A stretch of DNA of 64,000 nt from Caldisericota bacterium (GTDB taxonomy: Bacteria > Caldisericota > JANLFM01). The position numbers and the translations under genes were made by a program. The DNA is taken from positions 56,236-120,235 of the forward strand of contig JANLFM010000003.1 of NCBI GenBank assembly GCA_024655865.1, in the 5' to 3' direction. Below are positions 51,882-61,276 of the stretch, piece by piece. Numbering within the stretch: the first letter of the stretch is position 1; each line of letters begins with the position of its first letter. Under the pieces are notes generated by a model that was not told where the DNA came from, searched no databases, and was given only the letters and a program-made list of their open reading frames with translations.

Positions 51882-53168
51882 TTAACTCCTGGTCACTCTT
51901 ACCACAAGCTTATCAGCTTTTTGCACTTCGTCATAGGCCTTTTTGGGAATTTTTATAGTGACGATCTCTCCTGGTCGAACGTACCTTTCCAGCTTACGGG
52001 TAATCAAGTGCTCTCCATCAGTGACTTCCACCCAGACCTTCTCCTCAATGGGGCGCACGACCCTGAGCTGGATGCGCTGATCGGACTCTGCCAAACTTTC
52101 GCTGTCCAGGTATTGGGGAACGATGTAGCGCACATTTGCCCCGGCAACGAGTTTCACCTGTCGGGATATGCCTTTCTTCATTTCCACAGCGTATTTAGCA
52201 GCGCTTTTTCCCGCAATAAACCCTGCTTCCGTCACCCAGTCCACCAGATCATAGACATGAACGACATTTCCCGCAGCGAAGATTCCTGATACGCTGGTCT
52301 GCATAGACTCGTCCACCACCGGCCCTCCGGTGTTGGGATCGAGAATCACCCCGGCTTTGCGCGAAAGCTCGTTTTCGGGAATCAATCCTACAGAGAGCAG
52401 CAGAGTATCGCAGGGGATAATTTCTTCCGTTCCAGGAATAGGATTCCAGTTTTCATCAACCTCCACGGCCTCGACGGCTTCCACGCGGTAGTTCCCCAGA
52501 ATCCTGCTCACGGTGTGCCTTAGCTCAAGGGGAATGTTGTAGTCTAAAAGGCATTGAACATAGTTCCGGGTAAGTCCGGTAAGGAAGGGCATTATCTCCA
52601 AGACTCTTTCCACTTTAGCTCCTTCCAGGGTAAGGCGCCGGGCCATAATCATACCAATATCCCCGGAACCAAGGATTACAAAGCGATTTCCTGGCATGTA
52701 CCCTTCTACGTTCACGAATCTTTGCGCGGTTCCTGCGGTGTAGATTCCCGCCGGCCTAGTTCCCGGAATTCTAATCTGAGCGCGAGTTCTCTCTCTGCAG
52801 CCCATGGCCAGCACAATAGCCCTGGCCTCAAGCTCCACGAAACCCGCTCTTTTACCCACGGCCGTGATCTTGCGCAAGGGCGTGATGTCCAGAACCATGG
52901 TATCCGAGAGGACCTCTACTCCCAGGGAATTAGCTTCCTGAATAAACCGGTGGGCATAGAGGGGACCGGGAAGATCCTCTTTGAAAATCTCCACACCGAA
53001 GCCATTATGGATGCACTGAACCAGGATTCCTCCCAGCTCATTGTCCCTTTCAATGATTAATACGTCGTCTGCGCCGTTCTTCTTGGCAGCTATAGCTGCC
53101 CCTAAACCGCCTGGACCGCTTCCGATAACTACAACGTCATATATGGGTTTAACTCTATCAAGCGACAT
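51882..53168 (-). CDS. FAD/NAD(P)-dependent oxidoreductase (GlpB-like partner)
   Basis: This 428-residue flavoprotein has VVIGSGPGGLGAAIAAKKNGADDVLIIER (FAD Rossmann), a second nucleotide motif RFVILGSGDIGMIMARRLTLEG and the C-terminal FAD motif GIFAAGNVVHVYDLVD. It probably accepts electrons from the GlpA-like dehydrogenase. It overlaps that gene by 11 bp and is 10 bp upstream of DUF1667. HcnB-, NADH-oxidase- or GlpB-like annotation is equally consistent. Confidence 0.85.
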   Translation of the reverse strand: MSLDRVKPIYDVVVIGSGPGGLGAAIAAKKNGADDVLIIERDNELGGILVQCIHNGFGVEIFKEDLPGPLYAHRFIQEANSLGVEVLSDTMVLDITPLRKITAVGKRAGFVELEARAIVLAMGCRERTRAQIRIPGTRPAGIYTAGTAQRFVNVEGYMPGNRFVILGSGDIGMIMARRLTLEGAKVERVLEIMPFLTGLTRNYVQCLLDYNIPLELRHTVSRILGNYRVEAVEAVEVDENWNPIPGTEEIIPCDTLLLSVGLIPENELSRKAGVILDPNTGGPVVDESMQTSVSGIFAAGNVVHVYDLVDWVTEAGFIAGKSAAKYAVEMKKGISRQVKLVAGANVRYIVPQYLDSESLAESDQRIQLRVVRPIEEKVWVEVTDGEHLITRKLERYVRPGEIVTIKIPKKAYDEVQKADKLVVRVTRS

Positions 53169-54636
53169 CTTTCGTTCTCCTTTTTAGAAACTCCGAGCCC
53201 GGGCCTTTCTTGGTGATTTGCGTTGGGGGAACTCCTAATTCCCTTGCGAGGATTTCCACAACACGCGGGGTGTCAAAACCGCCCTGGCAACGGCCCGTTC
53301 CTAACCATGTCCTCCTCTTTATGGCATCGTAGGTCTTTGCAGGAACCGGAGCATGGATTTCAGCAACAATTTCCCCTTCGGTGACGCTCTCGCAACGGCA
53401 GACGATGCGCCCGTATCTGGGGTCATTCTGGACGAGAATCCGCTGCTCCTCCTTGGACAAATCCCTGAAGCGGGGACGAGCGGGCCTGATGGGATCCCAG
53501 TCTTTCTTTTCCTCCAGCTTCTCGCCCGCGTCCTTTAGAAGTTCGATTACTCTGGTGGCTATTGCCGGAGAGGAGACCAGCCCTGGAGATTCTATTCCCC
53601 CGAGGTTCACGAAACCCTTCACATCTGAAGGAATTTCAATCACGTAATCGTGATTGTACTTGATGTTCGGGTTGGGAGAAGGAGCGTTTCCTCCGGCTCT
53701 CAAACCAGCGAAAACGGCAATTACGTGTTTCAGCTCCAGCTTAGGGACCAATTTTAATGCCCCATTCCAAACTTCTTCCAGCCCTTCCCTGGTTACGGAA
53801 CGATCCTCTTTATCCTGAATGTCCTTGGCATTCGGTCCGATAATGGTATTCCCGTGGATGGTCGTGGTAACCAGAATCCCCTTAGTTACGGGAGTAGGAA
53901 CCGGGAAAAGAACGTTATTTATGGTGATCTCTGCCCGGTCAAAAACGTAGTACTCTCCCTTTCTGGGAGTAATGCGAAACTCTGGCCTGACCCCGGCTTT
54001 GTGCATGACCTCGTCGGAATACAGTCCCGCAGCATTAATCACCCAACGAGAAGCGAAATCCCCCCTGTTAGTCTTAATCCCCACAATCTTGTTCCCATCC
54101 ATGATGAAATCCTGAAAGACGGTCTCAAACATGATGGTGACACCGTTCATTACGGCGTTTTCCGCAGCAGCCACAGCGGCCGCAAAGGGATCGGCAATCC
54201 CTCCAGTTGAAGCCCAGAGGGCGCCGCTGACTTTGGGATTTATATTGGGCTCCCTCCTGCGAACTTCGTCGCCACTTAAGAGGACGAGCCCCGGGACTCC
54301 ATTTTGAATTCCCTGCTTCATCAGCTCTTCAAGCTTGGGAAGCTCTTCCTCCCCTATGGCCACAACGTAATCCCCTCGGCGTTCAAAAGGAATGTTGAGT
54401 TCCCCGGCAAGGGTGTCCCACATCTTGTTTCCTTTAACGTTCATTTCGGCTTTCAAACTGCCGGGGACAGGGTCGTATCCAGCATGAATGATGGCAGTAT
54501 TGGCTGCCGTGGCTCCCATGCAGACATCGGCTTCTTTCTCTATGAGAAGGATGTCCAGTTTATAGCGAGAAAGAAATCTGGCGATCATGCAGCCAATTAT
54601 TCCTGCCCCAATGATAATTACATCATATTTCTTCAT
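53158..54636 (-). CDS. glpA: GlpA-like glycerol-3-phosphate dehydrogenase (FAD)
   Basis: This 492-residue protein has an N-terminal FAD domain (IIIGAGIIGCMIARFLSRY) of the DAO/GlpA family and a C-terminal BFD-like region with VCRCESVTEGEIV and GTGRCQGGFD. The BFD site normally has a fourth cysteine five residues after the third; here that position is Asp (GGFD). It should oxidise glycerol-3-phosphate to dihydroxyacetone phosphate and pass electrons to a membrane or GlpB-like partner. It lies 119 bp after glpK. Other DAO-family substrates (2-hydroxyglutarate) are less likely given the operon. Confidence 0.85.
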   Translation of the reverse strand: MKKYDVIIIGAGIIGCMIARFLSRYKLDILLIEKEADVCMGATAANTAIIHAGYDPVPGSLKAEMNVKGNKMWDTLAGELNIPFERRGDYVVAIGEEELPKLEELMKQGIQNGVPGLVLLSGDEVRRREPNINPKVSGALWASTGGIADPFAAAVAAAENAVMNGVTIMFETVFQDFIMDGNKIVGIKTNRGDFASRWVINAAGLYSDEVMHKAGVRPEFRITPRKGEYYVFDRAEITINNVLFPVPTPVTKGILVTTTIHGNTIIGPNAKDIQDKEDRSVTREGLEEVWNGALKLVPKLELKHVIAVFAGLRAGGNAPSPNPNIKYNHDYVIEIPSDVKGFVNLGGIESPGLVSSPAIATRVIELLKDAGEKLEEKKDWDPIRPARPRFRDLSKEEQRILVQNDPRYGRIVCRCESVTEGEIVAEIHAPVPAKTYDAIKRRTWLGTGRCQGGFDTPRVVEILARELGVPPTQITKKGPGSEFLKRRTKDVA

Positions 54637-54755
54637 GTCATTTTCCCTTCACTTTTGCCTCTTATTTTATAGCGGAGGGGGGCTCCTTTTATGGGTTCCC
54701 CCCTCCTGATTAGTATTTAACTCGTTGAATAGAGCGACGAATTCGAGGTTATCGG

Positions 54756-56270
54756 TTACTCAACCCAGTTGAAGGTTCTCTCGACTGCCTTCAGCCAGCC
54801 CTTGTACAGCTTGGCCCTCGTGGCAGGGTCCATCTTGGGCTCCCAGGTTTTATCCACACCCCAGTTCTTCCTCAGGTCCTCGAGGTTATTCCAGAATCCC
54901 ACAGCCAGACCGGCAGCATAACTTGCTCCCAGAGCTGTGGTCTCGGCAACCTTGGGACGAATCACGGGAACGCCAAGGATATCGGCCTGGAATTGCATCA
55001 GGAGTTCGTTATAGACCATTCCGCCATCAACTTTCAGGGCAGCCAGCTTCACCCCGGAGTCCTTCTCCATGGCATCCAGGACCTCACGGGTCTGGAAGGC
55101 CGTGGCTTCCAGGGCTGCACGGGCGATGTGTCCCCTGTTAATGTAGCGGGTAAGGCCAACGATCACTCCGCGAGCGTCGCTCTTCCAGTAAGGAGCGAAA
55201 AGTCCGGAGAAGGCAGGCACAAAGTAGATACCGCCGTTGTCCTCCACCGTTTTCGCCAGTGCCTCTATATCTGCCGATTTTTCGAAGAACTTCAGGTTGT
55301 CCCTCAACCACTGAACGAGAGCTCCGGTGATGGCAATAGAACCCTCAAGGCAGTAAACTGCAGGCTCGTCGTTAATCTGGTAGCCCACGGTGGTTAAAAG
55401 ACCACTCTTTGAGGGAACTGGTTTTGTGCCGGTGTTGAGCAGCATGAAGCAGCCAGTGCCATAAGTGTTCTTGGCTTCTCCGGGGGAGAAACAGGTCTGT
55501 CCGACCAGGGCTCCTTGCTGGTCACCGAGGTCGCCACAGACAGGAATCGCTGCGCCAAAAGGACCATTCTTAGGAGTGTATCCATAAATGGCTGGATCAC
55601 TCGAAGGGCGAATCTTTGGCAGCATCTGGCGAGGAATGCCCAGGATTTTCAGAATTTCGTCATCCCAGTCCAGGGTCTGAAGGTTCATGAGCATGGTGCG
55701 GCTGGCATTTGTAACGTCAGTGACGTGGGCTCCTCCATTGGGTCCGCCAGTCAGCCACCAGATTTCCCAGGTATCGATATTTCCAAATATGGCGTCCCCT
55801 CTCTCGGCAGCCTGCCTTACACCAGGAACGTTATCCAGGATCCATTTGATCTTTGGGCCAGAGAAGTAGGTGGCCAGAGGCAAACCTACTTTCGGACGGA
55901 AGCGATCCTGGCCGCCATCTCTGGCTAAGGCGTCGCAGATATCCTTGGTGCGGGTGCACTGCCATACGATGGCATTGTAGTAGGGTTTACCTGTATGCTT
56001 GTCCCAGACGATGGTGGTTTCGCGTTGGTTGGTGACCCCGATGGCCGCAATTTCTTCGGGATTAATGTTGTACTTTTGGAGAGTAACTTTAATTACCTCC
56101 TGAGTTCTTTCCCAGATCTCCATGGGGTTGTGCTCGACCCATCCGGGTTGAGGATAAATCTGCTCGTGCTCTAACTGATGGTAGCCTACCACGTTGCCCC
56201 CGTGATCGAAGACCATGAACCTCGTACTTGTAGTCCCCTGGTCAACTGCAGCTGCGTACTTCTTTTCCAT
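54756..56270 (-). CDS. glpK: Glycerol kinase
   Basis: This 504-residue FGGY-family kinase phosphorylates glycerol to glycerol-3-phosphate. The N-terminal [13 protein letters not shown], the substrate region [26 protein letters not shown] and the C-terminal [21 protein letters not shown] motif are all glycerol kinase-specific. Length is typical. AAGGAGAGG precedes the ATG. It lies between dhaL and glpA, so both glycerol routes share one transcript. Confidence 0.97.
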   Translation of the reverse strand: MEKKYAAAVDQGTTSTRFMVFDHGGNVVGYHQLEHEQIYPQPGWVEHNPMEIWERTQEVIKVTLQKYNINPEEIAAIGVTNQRETTIVWDKHTGKPYYNAIVWQCTRTKDICDALARDGGQDRFRPKVGLPLATYFSGPKIKWILDNVPGVRQAAERGDAIFGNIDTWEIWWLTGGPNGGAHVTDVTNASRTMLMNLQTLDWDDEILKILGIPRQMLPKIRPSSDPAIYGYTPKNGPFGAAIPVCGDLGDQQGALVGQTCFSPGEAKNTYGTGCFMLLNTGTKPVPSKSGLLTTVGYQINDEPAVYCLEGSIAITGALVQWLRDNLKFFEKSADIEALAKTVEDNGGIYFVPAFSGLFAPYWKSDARGVIVGLTRYINRGHIARAALEATAFQTREVLDAMEKDSGVKLAALKVDGGMVYNELLMQFQADILGVPVIRPKVAETTALGASYAAGLAVGFWNNLEDLRKNWGVDKTWEPKMDPATRAKLYKGWLKAVERTFNWVE

Positions 56271-56331
56271 TATTTCCCCTCTCCTTTCATATTTTTCTTT
56301 TTTGAAAATTGTTGCCTGGATTCCTCAAAAG

Positions 56332-56973
56332 TTATGAGCCCTGCTTCTGGGCTATCTCTAACATCGTACGGAAAAGCAGGTAGGATGACGTCGCTCCTGG
56401 GTCCTGGTGGCCAATGCTGCGTTCGCCGAGGTAGCTGGCCCTTCCCTTTTGGGCGATCATGGGGATGGTGGCTTTCATCCCCTCCTCAGCAGCGCGGGTA
56501 GTCTCTTCCAGTGCCTTTACAGGATCTGCACCATTAGCCAGTGCCTTTTTTAAGGCCTCGATCGCAGGGGCAATGGCATCAATCATTGTTTTTTCGCCAG
56601 GTTTAGACTTGCCCAGATTCATGATGCCCTTAAGGGCAGCCTCCAGCGCTTTGACAAGATCTTCAAGCGTGAATTCGTATTTGCCTTGAAGAGCCATTCC
56701 GGCCTGCATAAAGGCTGTTCCGTAAAGAGGGCCACCTGCCCCGCCGACCGTGGACACAAGAGCCATTCCGGCGGTTTTCAGAATCGTGCCTGCATCCTTT
56801 CCTTCAAAGGTTGGGAACCTGGACATAATAGCCTGAAAGCCGCGATCCATATTGATGCCGTGGTCGGCATCTCCAATCGCGGAATCTAATTCAGTCAGGT
56901 ATTCCCTGTTTTCCTTCAGTACCTCGGTAGCTCTTTGCAGGAACTCTTTAACTTTTTCGACAGTAATGGGCAT
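56332..56973 (-). CDS. dhaL: Dihydroxyacetone kinase subunit DhaL
   Basis: This 213-residue all-alpha subunit holds the ADP that accepts phosphate from DhaM. AIGDADHGINMDRGF near 32-46 contains the Mg-binding aspartates, and VGGAGGPLYGTAFMQAG and GERSIGHQDPGATSS follow. The ATG at 56973 has GAGGAGG; an upstream start at 57003 lacks one. A perfect 13-bp hairpin lies between dhaK and dhaL. Confidence 0.95.
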   Translation of the reverse strand: MPITVEKVKEFLQRATEVLKENREYLTELDSAIGDADHGINMDRGFQAIMSRFPTFEGKDAGTILKTAGMALVSTVGGAGGPLYGTAFMQAGMALQGKYEFTLEDLVKALEAALKGIMNLGKSKPGEKTMIDAIAPAIEALKKALANGADPVKALEETTRAAEEGMKATIPMIAQKGRASYLGERSIGHQDPGATSSYLLFRTMLEIAQKQGS

Positions 56974-56993
56974 CGACTTCCTCCTCAGGGATT

Positions 56994-57022
56994 TCCCGGG
57001 CACCGGATTCCGGTGCCCGGGA
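56994..57022 (-). other. Perfect hairpin between dhaK and dhaL
   Basis: TCCCGGGCACCGG and its exact complement are separated by three bases. There is no T-tract, so it is a candidate mRNA processing or stabilising element rather than a terminator. Confidence 0.75.
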
Positions 57023-57041
57023 CCAAATCAAGATTTTTCTC

Positions 57042-58115
57042 TTAAGCTTTCCACCTTAAACCCGGTGTGCGAACTGGTGCGTCCCAGAGCTCGATCATCT
57101 CCTCGTCCATGCGGAGCAAAGTGATGGAACAACCTTGCATTTCAAGGGAGGTGATGTAAGGCCCTATCAGGTTGCGGACGATCTTAAGCCCTTTCTTGTT
57201 GCAGATCTCGTGAAGCTTCCTGTAAATAATGGGAAGTTCGATTAAGGGCGTACCGCCCATGCTGTTGACAAAGGCCAGGACCTTGTCTCCGGGTTTGAAG
57301 GGCGGGCTCTCAAGGTCAACATCAACCCACTCTCCCTTTTCTTCATCGAAAATGCGATGGGTTCTGCGATAAGGGGGATCATCAATGATGGAAAGGGCGA
57401 GCATCTCGGTGATTTCATCGGCGGTTTTCAGCTTCATCCTTTCCCTTCCGGGCTCTCCGTGAATTCCGATACCGATCTCCATCTCATCTTCCGCCAGTTG
57501 GAAGGTGGGTTTGCCCGCCATGGGAACAGTGCAGGGAGTGAGGGCCATGCCCATGCTCCGTCCGTTGAGGTTCACCTTCGTGCAGAGAGCAGCGAGCCTC
57601 TTAAGTTCGTAACCCTTTTCGGCAGCAGCGCCCACAATCTTTTCGGCAAGCACCGTAGTGCCTACTCCACGTCGGCCCTGGGTGTAGAGGCTGTCCTTTA
57701 CAGCTACATCGTCATCAATGATCACACTAAGGACTCTTATGCCCTCTGCTCTGGCCATATCGGCGGCCATTTCGAAGTTCATAATATCTCCGCTGTAGTT
57801 CTTCACAATGTAGAGAATCCCAGCGCCACCATGAACCGTTTTTGCGGCTTCGAGCATTTGATCCGGTGTAGGGGAAGTAAAAACCTGCCCCGGGCAGGCT
57901 GCATCAAGCATGCCCATGCCCACAAAACCACCGTGCATCGGCTCATGGCCGCTTCCTCCTCCTGAAATCACGGCCACCTTTCCCTTAACCGGAGCGTCAG
58001 CCCGGTAGACGAAGTTGGGGTCAAAGTGGACCTTGATCATGTCGGGATAAGCCAAAGCGAGGCCCTCAAGCTCCTCCTTTACTACGTCTTCTGGCTTGTT
58101 GATTAGCTTCTTCAT
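57042..58115 (-). CDS. dhaK: Dihydroxyacetone kinase subunit DhaK
   Basis: This 357-residue subunit binds dihydroxyacetone covalently as a hemiaminal on His219 (in [10 protein letters not shown]). [15 protein letters not shown] near 52-66 and the [13 protein letters not shown] block near 105-117 are the family signatures. GGAGGTG precedes the ATG. It works with DhaL and DhaM to make dihydroxyacetone phosphate using PEP. It is about 25 residues longer than E. coli DhaK, mainly at the C-terminus. Confidence 0.97.
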   Translation of the reverse strand: MKKLINKPEDVVKEELEGLALAYPDMIKVHFDPNFVYRADAPVKGKVAVISGGGSGHEPMHGGFVGMGMLDAACPGQVFTSPTPDQMLEAAKTVHGGAGILYIVKNYSGDIMNFEMAADMARAEGIRVLSVIIDDDVAVKDSLYTQGRRGVGTTVLAEKIVGAAAEKGYELKRLAALCTKVNLNGRSMGMALTPCTVPMAGKPTFQLAEDEMEIGIGIHGEPGRERMKLKTADEITEMLALSIIDDPPYRRTHRIFDEEKGEWVDVDLESPPFKPGDKVLAFVNSMGGTPLIELPIIYRKLHEICNKKGLKIVRNLIGPYITSLEMQGCSITLLRMDEEMIELWDAPVRTPGLRWKA

Positions 58116-58174
58116 CTTTCTTCACCTCCCTTCTTTTAAACTTTTACCTCAACAAAAAAGAGGAATAAGCTTTC

Positions 58175-58969
58175 TTATTCCTCTTTGGCAAGGAACGGAG
58201 AAATGAACCAGTCGTAAGTGAGTGCGCCTAATACACCACCAATCAGCGGCCCGAGTATCGGCGCGATGATCCAGTATGAACCGGTAAAGAGACCCTTGGT
58301 TCCCACAATGGCTCCAAAAAGCCTTGGACCGAAATCACGAGCGGGGTTAATAGCATATCCGCTCGGTCCGCCAAGACAGAGACCAACAGCAAGTACAACC
58401 AAGCCAACGAGCAGTGGACCTAAGTTCGCGCCCACACCGAGGTTGCGTCTGTCGCCAGTGGCCAGCACTCCCCAGAGAAGGACTGCTGTGCCGAAAATCT
58501 CAGTGATGAAAGCGGTAAGTAAAGAGTAGGTTCCAGCAGCAGCTCCTCCGGCACCACCCCAGAAGGCCTGTCCGAAAACGGAACCAGGGCCAGTGCACCA
58601 TACATTGGGTACGCCAGCAGCGACCAGTCCATCCATGTAGACGAGGTACACGCCCAGAGCACCGAGGAAGGCTCCCACAATTTGAGCGATCCAATAAGGA
58701 ATCACCTTGCTCCAAGGGAAGCCCCTCTTGACAGCCACAGCCAGAGTAACGGCGGGGTTAATGTGCGCCCCGGAAACTCCGCCGGCTACATAGACTGCCA
58801 CCATAACTGCCATAGCCCATCCGAAGGTTATTGTGTTCCAGTTGTAAGCAGGAGCTGCCAGTCTGGGAGCGAGTCCGACGTTAGCAACGACGCCATCACC
58901 AAGTAAAATGAGGATGAAGGTTCCGAAAACTTCTGCTACTAATTCCCCAAATAATCCTTTCTTTTTCAC
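58175..58969 (-). CDS. glpF: Glycerol uptake facilitator (aquaglyceroporin)
   Basis: This 264-residue six-helix channel has both NPA boxes: GAHINPAVTL and YAINPARDFGPRLF. Asp after the second NPAR is typical of glycerol-conducting members. It allows glycerol and perhaps dihydroxyacetone to enter by diffusion. Translation begins at GTG (58967-58969) behind AAGGAGGG. It is the first gene of the operon, after a leader of about 255 nt. Confidence 0.97.
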   Translation of the reverse strand: MKKKGLFGELVAEVFGTFILILLGDGVVANVGLAPRLAAPAYNWNTITFGWAMAVMVAVYVAGGVSGAHINPAVTLAVAVKRGFPWSKVIPYWIAQIVGAFLGALGVYLVYMDGLVAAGVPNVWCTGPGSVFGQAFWGGAGGAAAGTYSLLTAFITEIFGTAVLLWGVLATGDRRNLGVGANLGPLLVGLVVLAVGLCLGGPSGYAINPARDFGPRLFGAIVGTKGLFTGSYWIIAPILGPLIGGVLGALTYDWFISPFLAKEE

Positions 58970-59230
58970 TTCTTTTCCCTCCTTAAAACAGTTGGATAAT
59001 TAGAAGCGCTTGCTCTGACTACAGTTTTTGGCCCTCATCACCTCCTTAAAAGATTTGGGGAACGAAAGAGAAGACTCTGCGGGGTAATAGTTAACAGGAA
59101 AAGCAGAAAGGAATAAGAAAAATTGCTCTGGAAGCCTAAAGCCTACACTTATCCGTCTAAAAAGCTCACAATTTATTAACACCACTACCCCGCTTTATTT
59201 AGAATGAAATAAGTGCTTATCTAATTAACT
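58970..59230 (-). promoter_or_regulatory. Long leader of the glp-dha operon with possible structured element
   Basis: Between the predicted start (about 59225) and the glpF GTG there is no long gene. GCGGGGTA (59079-59086) is complementary to TACCCCGC (59186-59193), closing a domain of about 115 nt. A tiny frame of 12 codons with AAGGAGG (59000-59038) follows. AAGCGCTT (59004 region) weakly resembles a catabolite-response core. I do not recognise a known riboswitch. Confidence 0.5.
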
Positions 59231-59235
59231 TATTT
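59207..59235. promoter_or_regulatory. Inverted repeat, candidate operator at the glp-dha promoter
   Basis: AAATAAGT (59207-59214) and ACTTATTT (59228-59235) form an eight-base perfect inverted repeat with a 13-base spacer; an inner palindrome ATAAGTGCTTAT (59209-59220) overlaps. It covers the -10 and start region. Confidence 0.45.
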
Positions 59236-59259
59236 TAGTGGCTTTGAGAATATTTTCAA
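59232..59259 (-). promoter_or_regulatory. Promoter of the glp-dha operon
   Basis: TTGAAA (59254-59259), 16-bp spacer, TAAAAT (59232-59237), both near consensus on the minus strand. Confidence 0.65.
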
Positions 59260-59370
59260 GTACATTGGAAAAATATTTTTCTTCTTTTAGTCTTTCTCAA
59301 AAAGGATGCCCTCTGGAGGAAATTCTTCAGGAAGTAGAAAGAGTTATATTATTAATCATCGGAGCTCGAA

Positions 59371-60492
59371 ATGGAAAGCCTGATCTGCTCTTTTTGCGGA
59401 AGAAAATACTCAGCCGAGGAATTGGTATGGCGCTGTGAATGTGGCCGCCCACTGGATCTCGATTTTAAAGGGCAATTAGATTTAGGGAGAATAAAAGACC
59501 GACCCCCTAACATCTGGCGGTACAGGGAGGCTCTGCCTATTGAGGACGACAAAAACATCGTTTCTCTCAGCGAGGGCTTTACCCCACTTATTGCGGCCAC
59601 GATTTCCGGGAAAACCGCCCTGCTCAAACTGGATTTTCTCTACCCCACCGGCTCCTTCAAGGACAGGGGGGCCTCTGTACTCATCAGCAAAGCCAAAGAG
59701 TTAAGAGTGATAAAGGTGGTGGAGGACTCCTCCGGGAATGCAGGCTGCGCCATTGCGGCTTACTGCGCCAGGGCAGGAATCGAATGCCACATATATGTAC
59801 CGGAATCTGCATCGCCGGCAAAACTCCTCCAGATTCAGGCCTACGGTGCCCGGCTCTTCAAAATTCCGGGAACGAGAACTGATGTGCAAAGCGCGGCTTT
59901 AGAAGCTGCCAAAAATATTTATTATGCCAGTCATGTCTGGAATCCCTTCTTCTTTCAAGGAACTAAAACCTTCGCCTTCGAGGTCTTTGAACAGCTCAAT
60001 TTCCAAGAGCCAGATACCATGATCATACCAGTAGGTAATGGGACCCTCCTCATCGGTGCTTACCTGGGATTTTCAGAACTTTTCCATCAGCATTTGATCA
60101 AGAGGATGCCCAGGCTTATAGCAGTCCAGGCTAAGGCTTGCGCTCCCCTCTACCTTGCCTTCCGCTCAGGAAAAGAAGAGATCCCAGAAATCATCCCTGA
60201 GCACACCATGGCGGAAGGGATAGCAATCCCAAAACCTCCAAGGAGCAAACAGGTCCTGGAAATCATCGAAAAAACGGGTGGAGAAGTCCTTGCAGTCTCG
60301 GAGGAAGAAATTGTAGAGGGTATAAGGATCTTAAATTCCCTGGGTATTTTCGCCGAGCCCACTTCGGCAGTGGTCATAGCAGCTTTCCTTAAGATGCCCC
60401 AACGCGAAGGGGAAAAAGTAGTCCTTCCCATAACCGGCTACGGCCTGAAAACTGTGGACAAATATTTGAGAATGGGACTCCCGATTTCTTGA
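59371..60492 (+). CDS. thrC: Threonine synthase-like PLP enzyme
   Basis: This 373-residue fold-type II PLP enzyme has an N-terminal zinc ribbon (cysteines 6, 9, 22 and 24) as in archaeal/bacterial threonine synthases, and the cofactor lysine K97 in TGSFKDRGAS. SSGNAGCAIAAYCARAGI, IIPVGNGTLLIGAY and GYGLKTVDKY follow. It should convert O-phosphohomoserine to threonine. GGAG precedes the ATG. The gene stands alone; its upstream region is shared with the divergent glp operon. Other beta-replacing enzymes of this fold cannot be excluded. Confidence 0.83.
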   Translation: MESLICSFCGRKYSAEELVWRCECGRPLDLDFKGQLDLGRIKDRPPNIWRYREALPIEDDKNIVSLSEGFTPLIAATISGKTALLKLDFLYPTGSFKDRGASVLISKAKELRVIKVVEDSSGNAGCAIAAYCARAGIECHIYVPESASPAKLLQIQAYGARLFKIPGTRTDVQSAALEAAKNIYYASHVWNPFFFQGTKTFAFEVFEQLNFQEPDTMIIPVGNGTLLIGAYLGFSELFHQHLIKRMPRLIAVQAKACAPLYLAFRSGKEEIPEIIPEHTMAEGIAIPKPPRSKQVLEIIEKTGGEVLAVSEEEIVEGIRILNSLGIFAEPTSAVVIAAFLKMPQREGEKVVLPITGYGLKTVDKYLRMGLPIS

Positions 60493-60618
60493 TTCCAATT
60501 CCTTTTAAAAATTGAAACTCTATCGAATGGAACGACACTGAATAGTGCACTACCCAGTTCAAAGTAAAATCCTGAATCTTCTTTTCTCGAAGACCGCTTT
60601 CGAATTCTTTCTTGAAAG

Positions 60619-60646
60619 TGAACCTTCCGCGGGGCTACTGCGTATA
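60619..60646 (+). promoter_or_regulatory. Candidate ECF-type promoter for the sigma factor operon
   Basis: TGAACC (60619-60624), 16-bp spacer, CGTATA (60641-60646) closely match the SigW-type consensus TGAAAC-N16-CGTA. This would be autoregulation of the downstream ECF gene. A separate TATAAT (60749-60754) just before the ATG would give a nearly leaderless RNA. Confidence 0.55.
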
Positions 60647-60760
60647 TAGTAATAAACAAAAAAGGAGGCTGTAGTAAAAGTTGCAGTCCCGTATACTTGG
60701 AAGCGGATACGCGCTCTGAATTATGAAAATTATTGGCGGAGGCCATCCTATAATAGAAGC

Positions 60761-61276
60761 ATGGTCACAGAAGAAACGGAACTGGTATCGAGGCTCAAAA
60801 AAGGGGACGAGCAGGCTTTCGCCGAGCTTTACGAAAACAATCGCCTGCAGGTTTTCCGCACAGCCTACCTCATTTTAGGAAGCAAGGAGCAAGCAGAGGA
60901 TATAATGCAAGAGACTTTTTACCAGCTCTGGAAAAATAGGGAAAAGATCAGGGAGGGACAGGTTCTGCCCTGGCTTTTGAAAGTGGCCACGAATGCTTCC
61001 TTCTCCCTCTGGAGAAGGAAGCGCGAGTTCCCCACGGAGGAAATCCCCTCCTTGAAAAGCAGGGAACTGGACCCGGAAGAGGCCGCAAGCTTCAGGGAAA
61101 TCTTAGAGGAGCTGAACAAGCTCCCCAAAAGGCAGAGAGCAGTGCTCACCTTGCGTTTGCTTTTAGATTACTCTGAGGAAGAGACGGCCAGGATCCTGGG
61201 AATTCCTCTGGGCACTGTTCGCTCCAACCTCTTCAAGGCCAAGGAAAATTTAAGGAAGAAAATCAATGGTAGATGA
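60761..61276 (+). CDS. ECF-family RNA polymerase sigma factor
   Basis: This 171-residue sigma-70 family protein has a complete region 2 (DEQAFAELYENNRLQVFRTAYLILGSKEQAEDIMQETF, about 17-54) and region 4 (LPKRQRAVLTLRLLLDYSEEETARILGIPLGTVRSNLFKAKENLRK, about 120-165) with a short linker. Region 3 is absent, as in ECF sigmas. Its stop overlaps the next gene by 11 bp, a typical sigma/anti-sigma arrangement. The trigger is unknown. Confidence 0.92.
   Translation: MVTEETELVSRLKKGDEQAFAELYENNRLQVFRTAYLILGSKEQAEDIMQETFYQLWKNREKIREGQVLPWLLKVATNASFSLWRRKREFPTEEIPSLKSRELDPEEAASFREILEELNKLPKRQRAVLTLRLLLDYSEEETARILGIPLGTVRSNLFKAKENLRKKINGR

Noticed and set aside
59001-59014. Catabolite-response element in the glpF leader
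   Set aside because: Only the AAGCGCTT centre fits; flanking positions of the consensus do not match and it is far downstream of the promoter.
59238-59438. Plus-strand frame of 66 codons before and over the threonine synthase start
   Set aside because: No ribosome site, overlaps the zinc-ribbon coding start of threonine synthase in another frame, and covers the divergent glp promoter.
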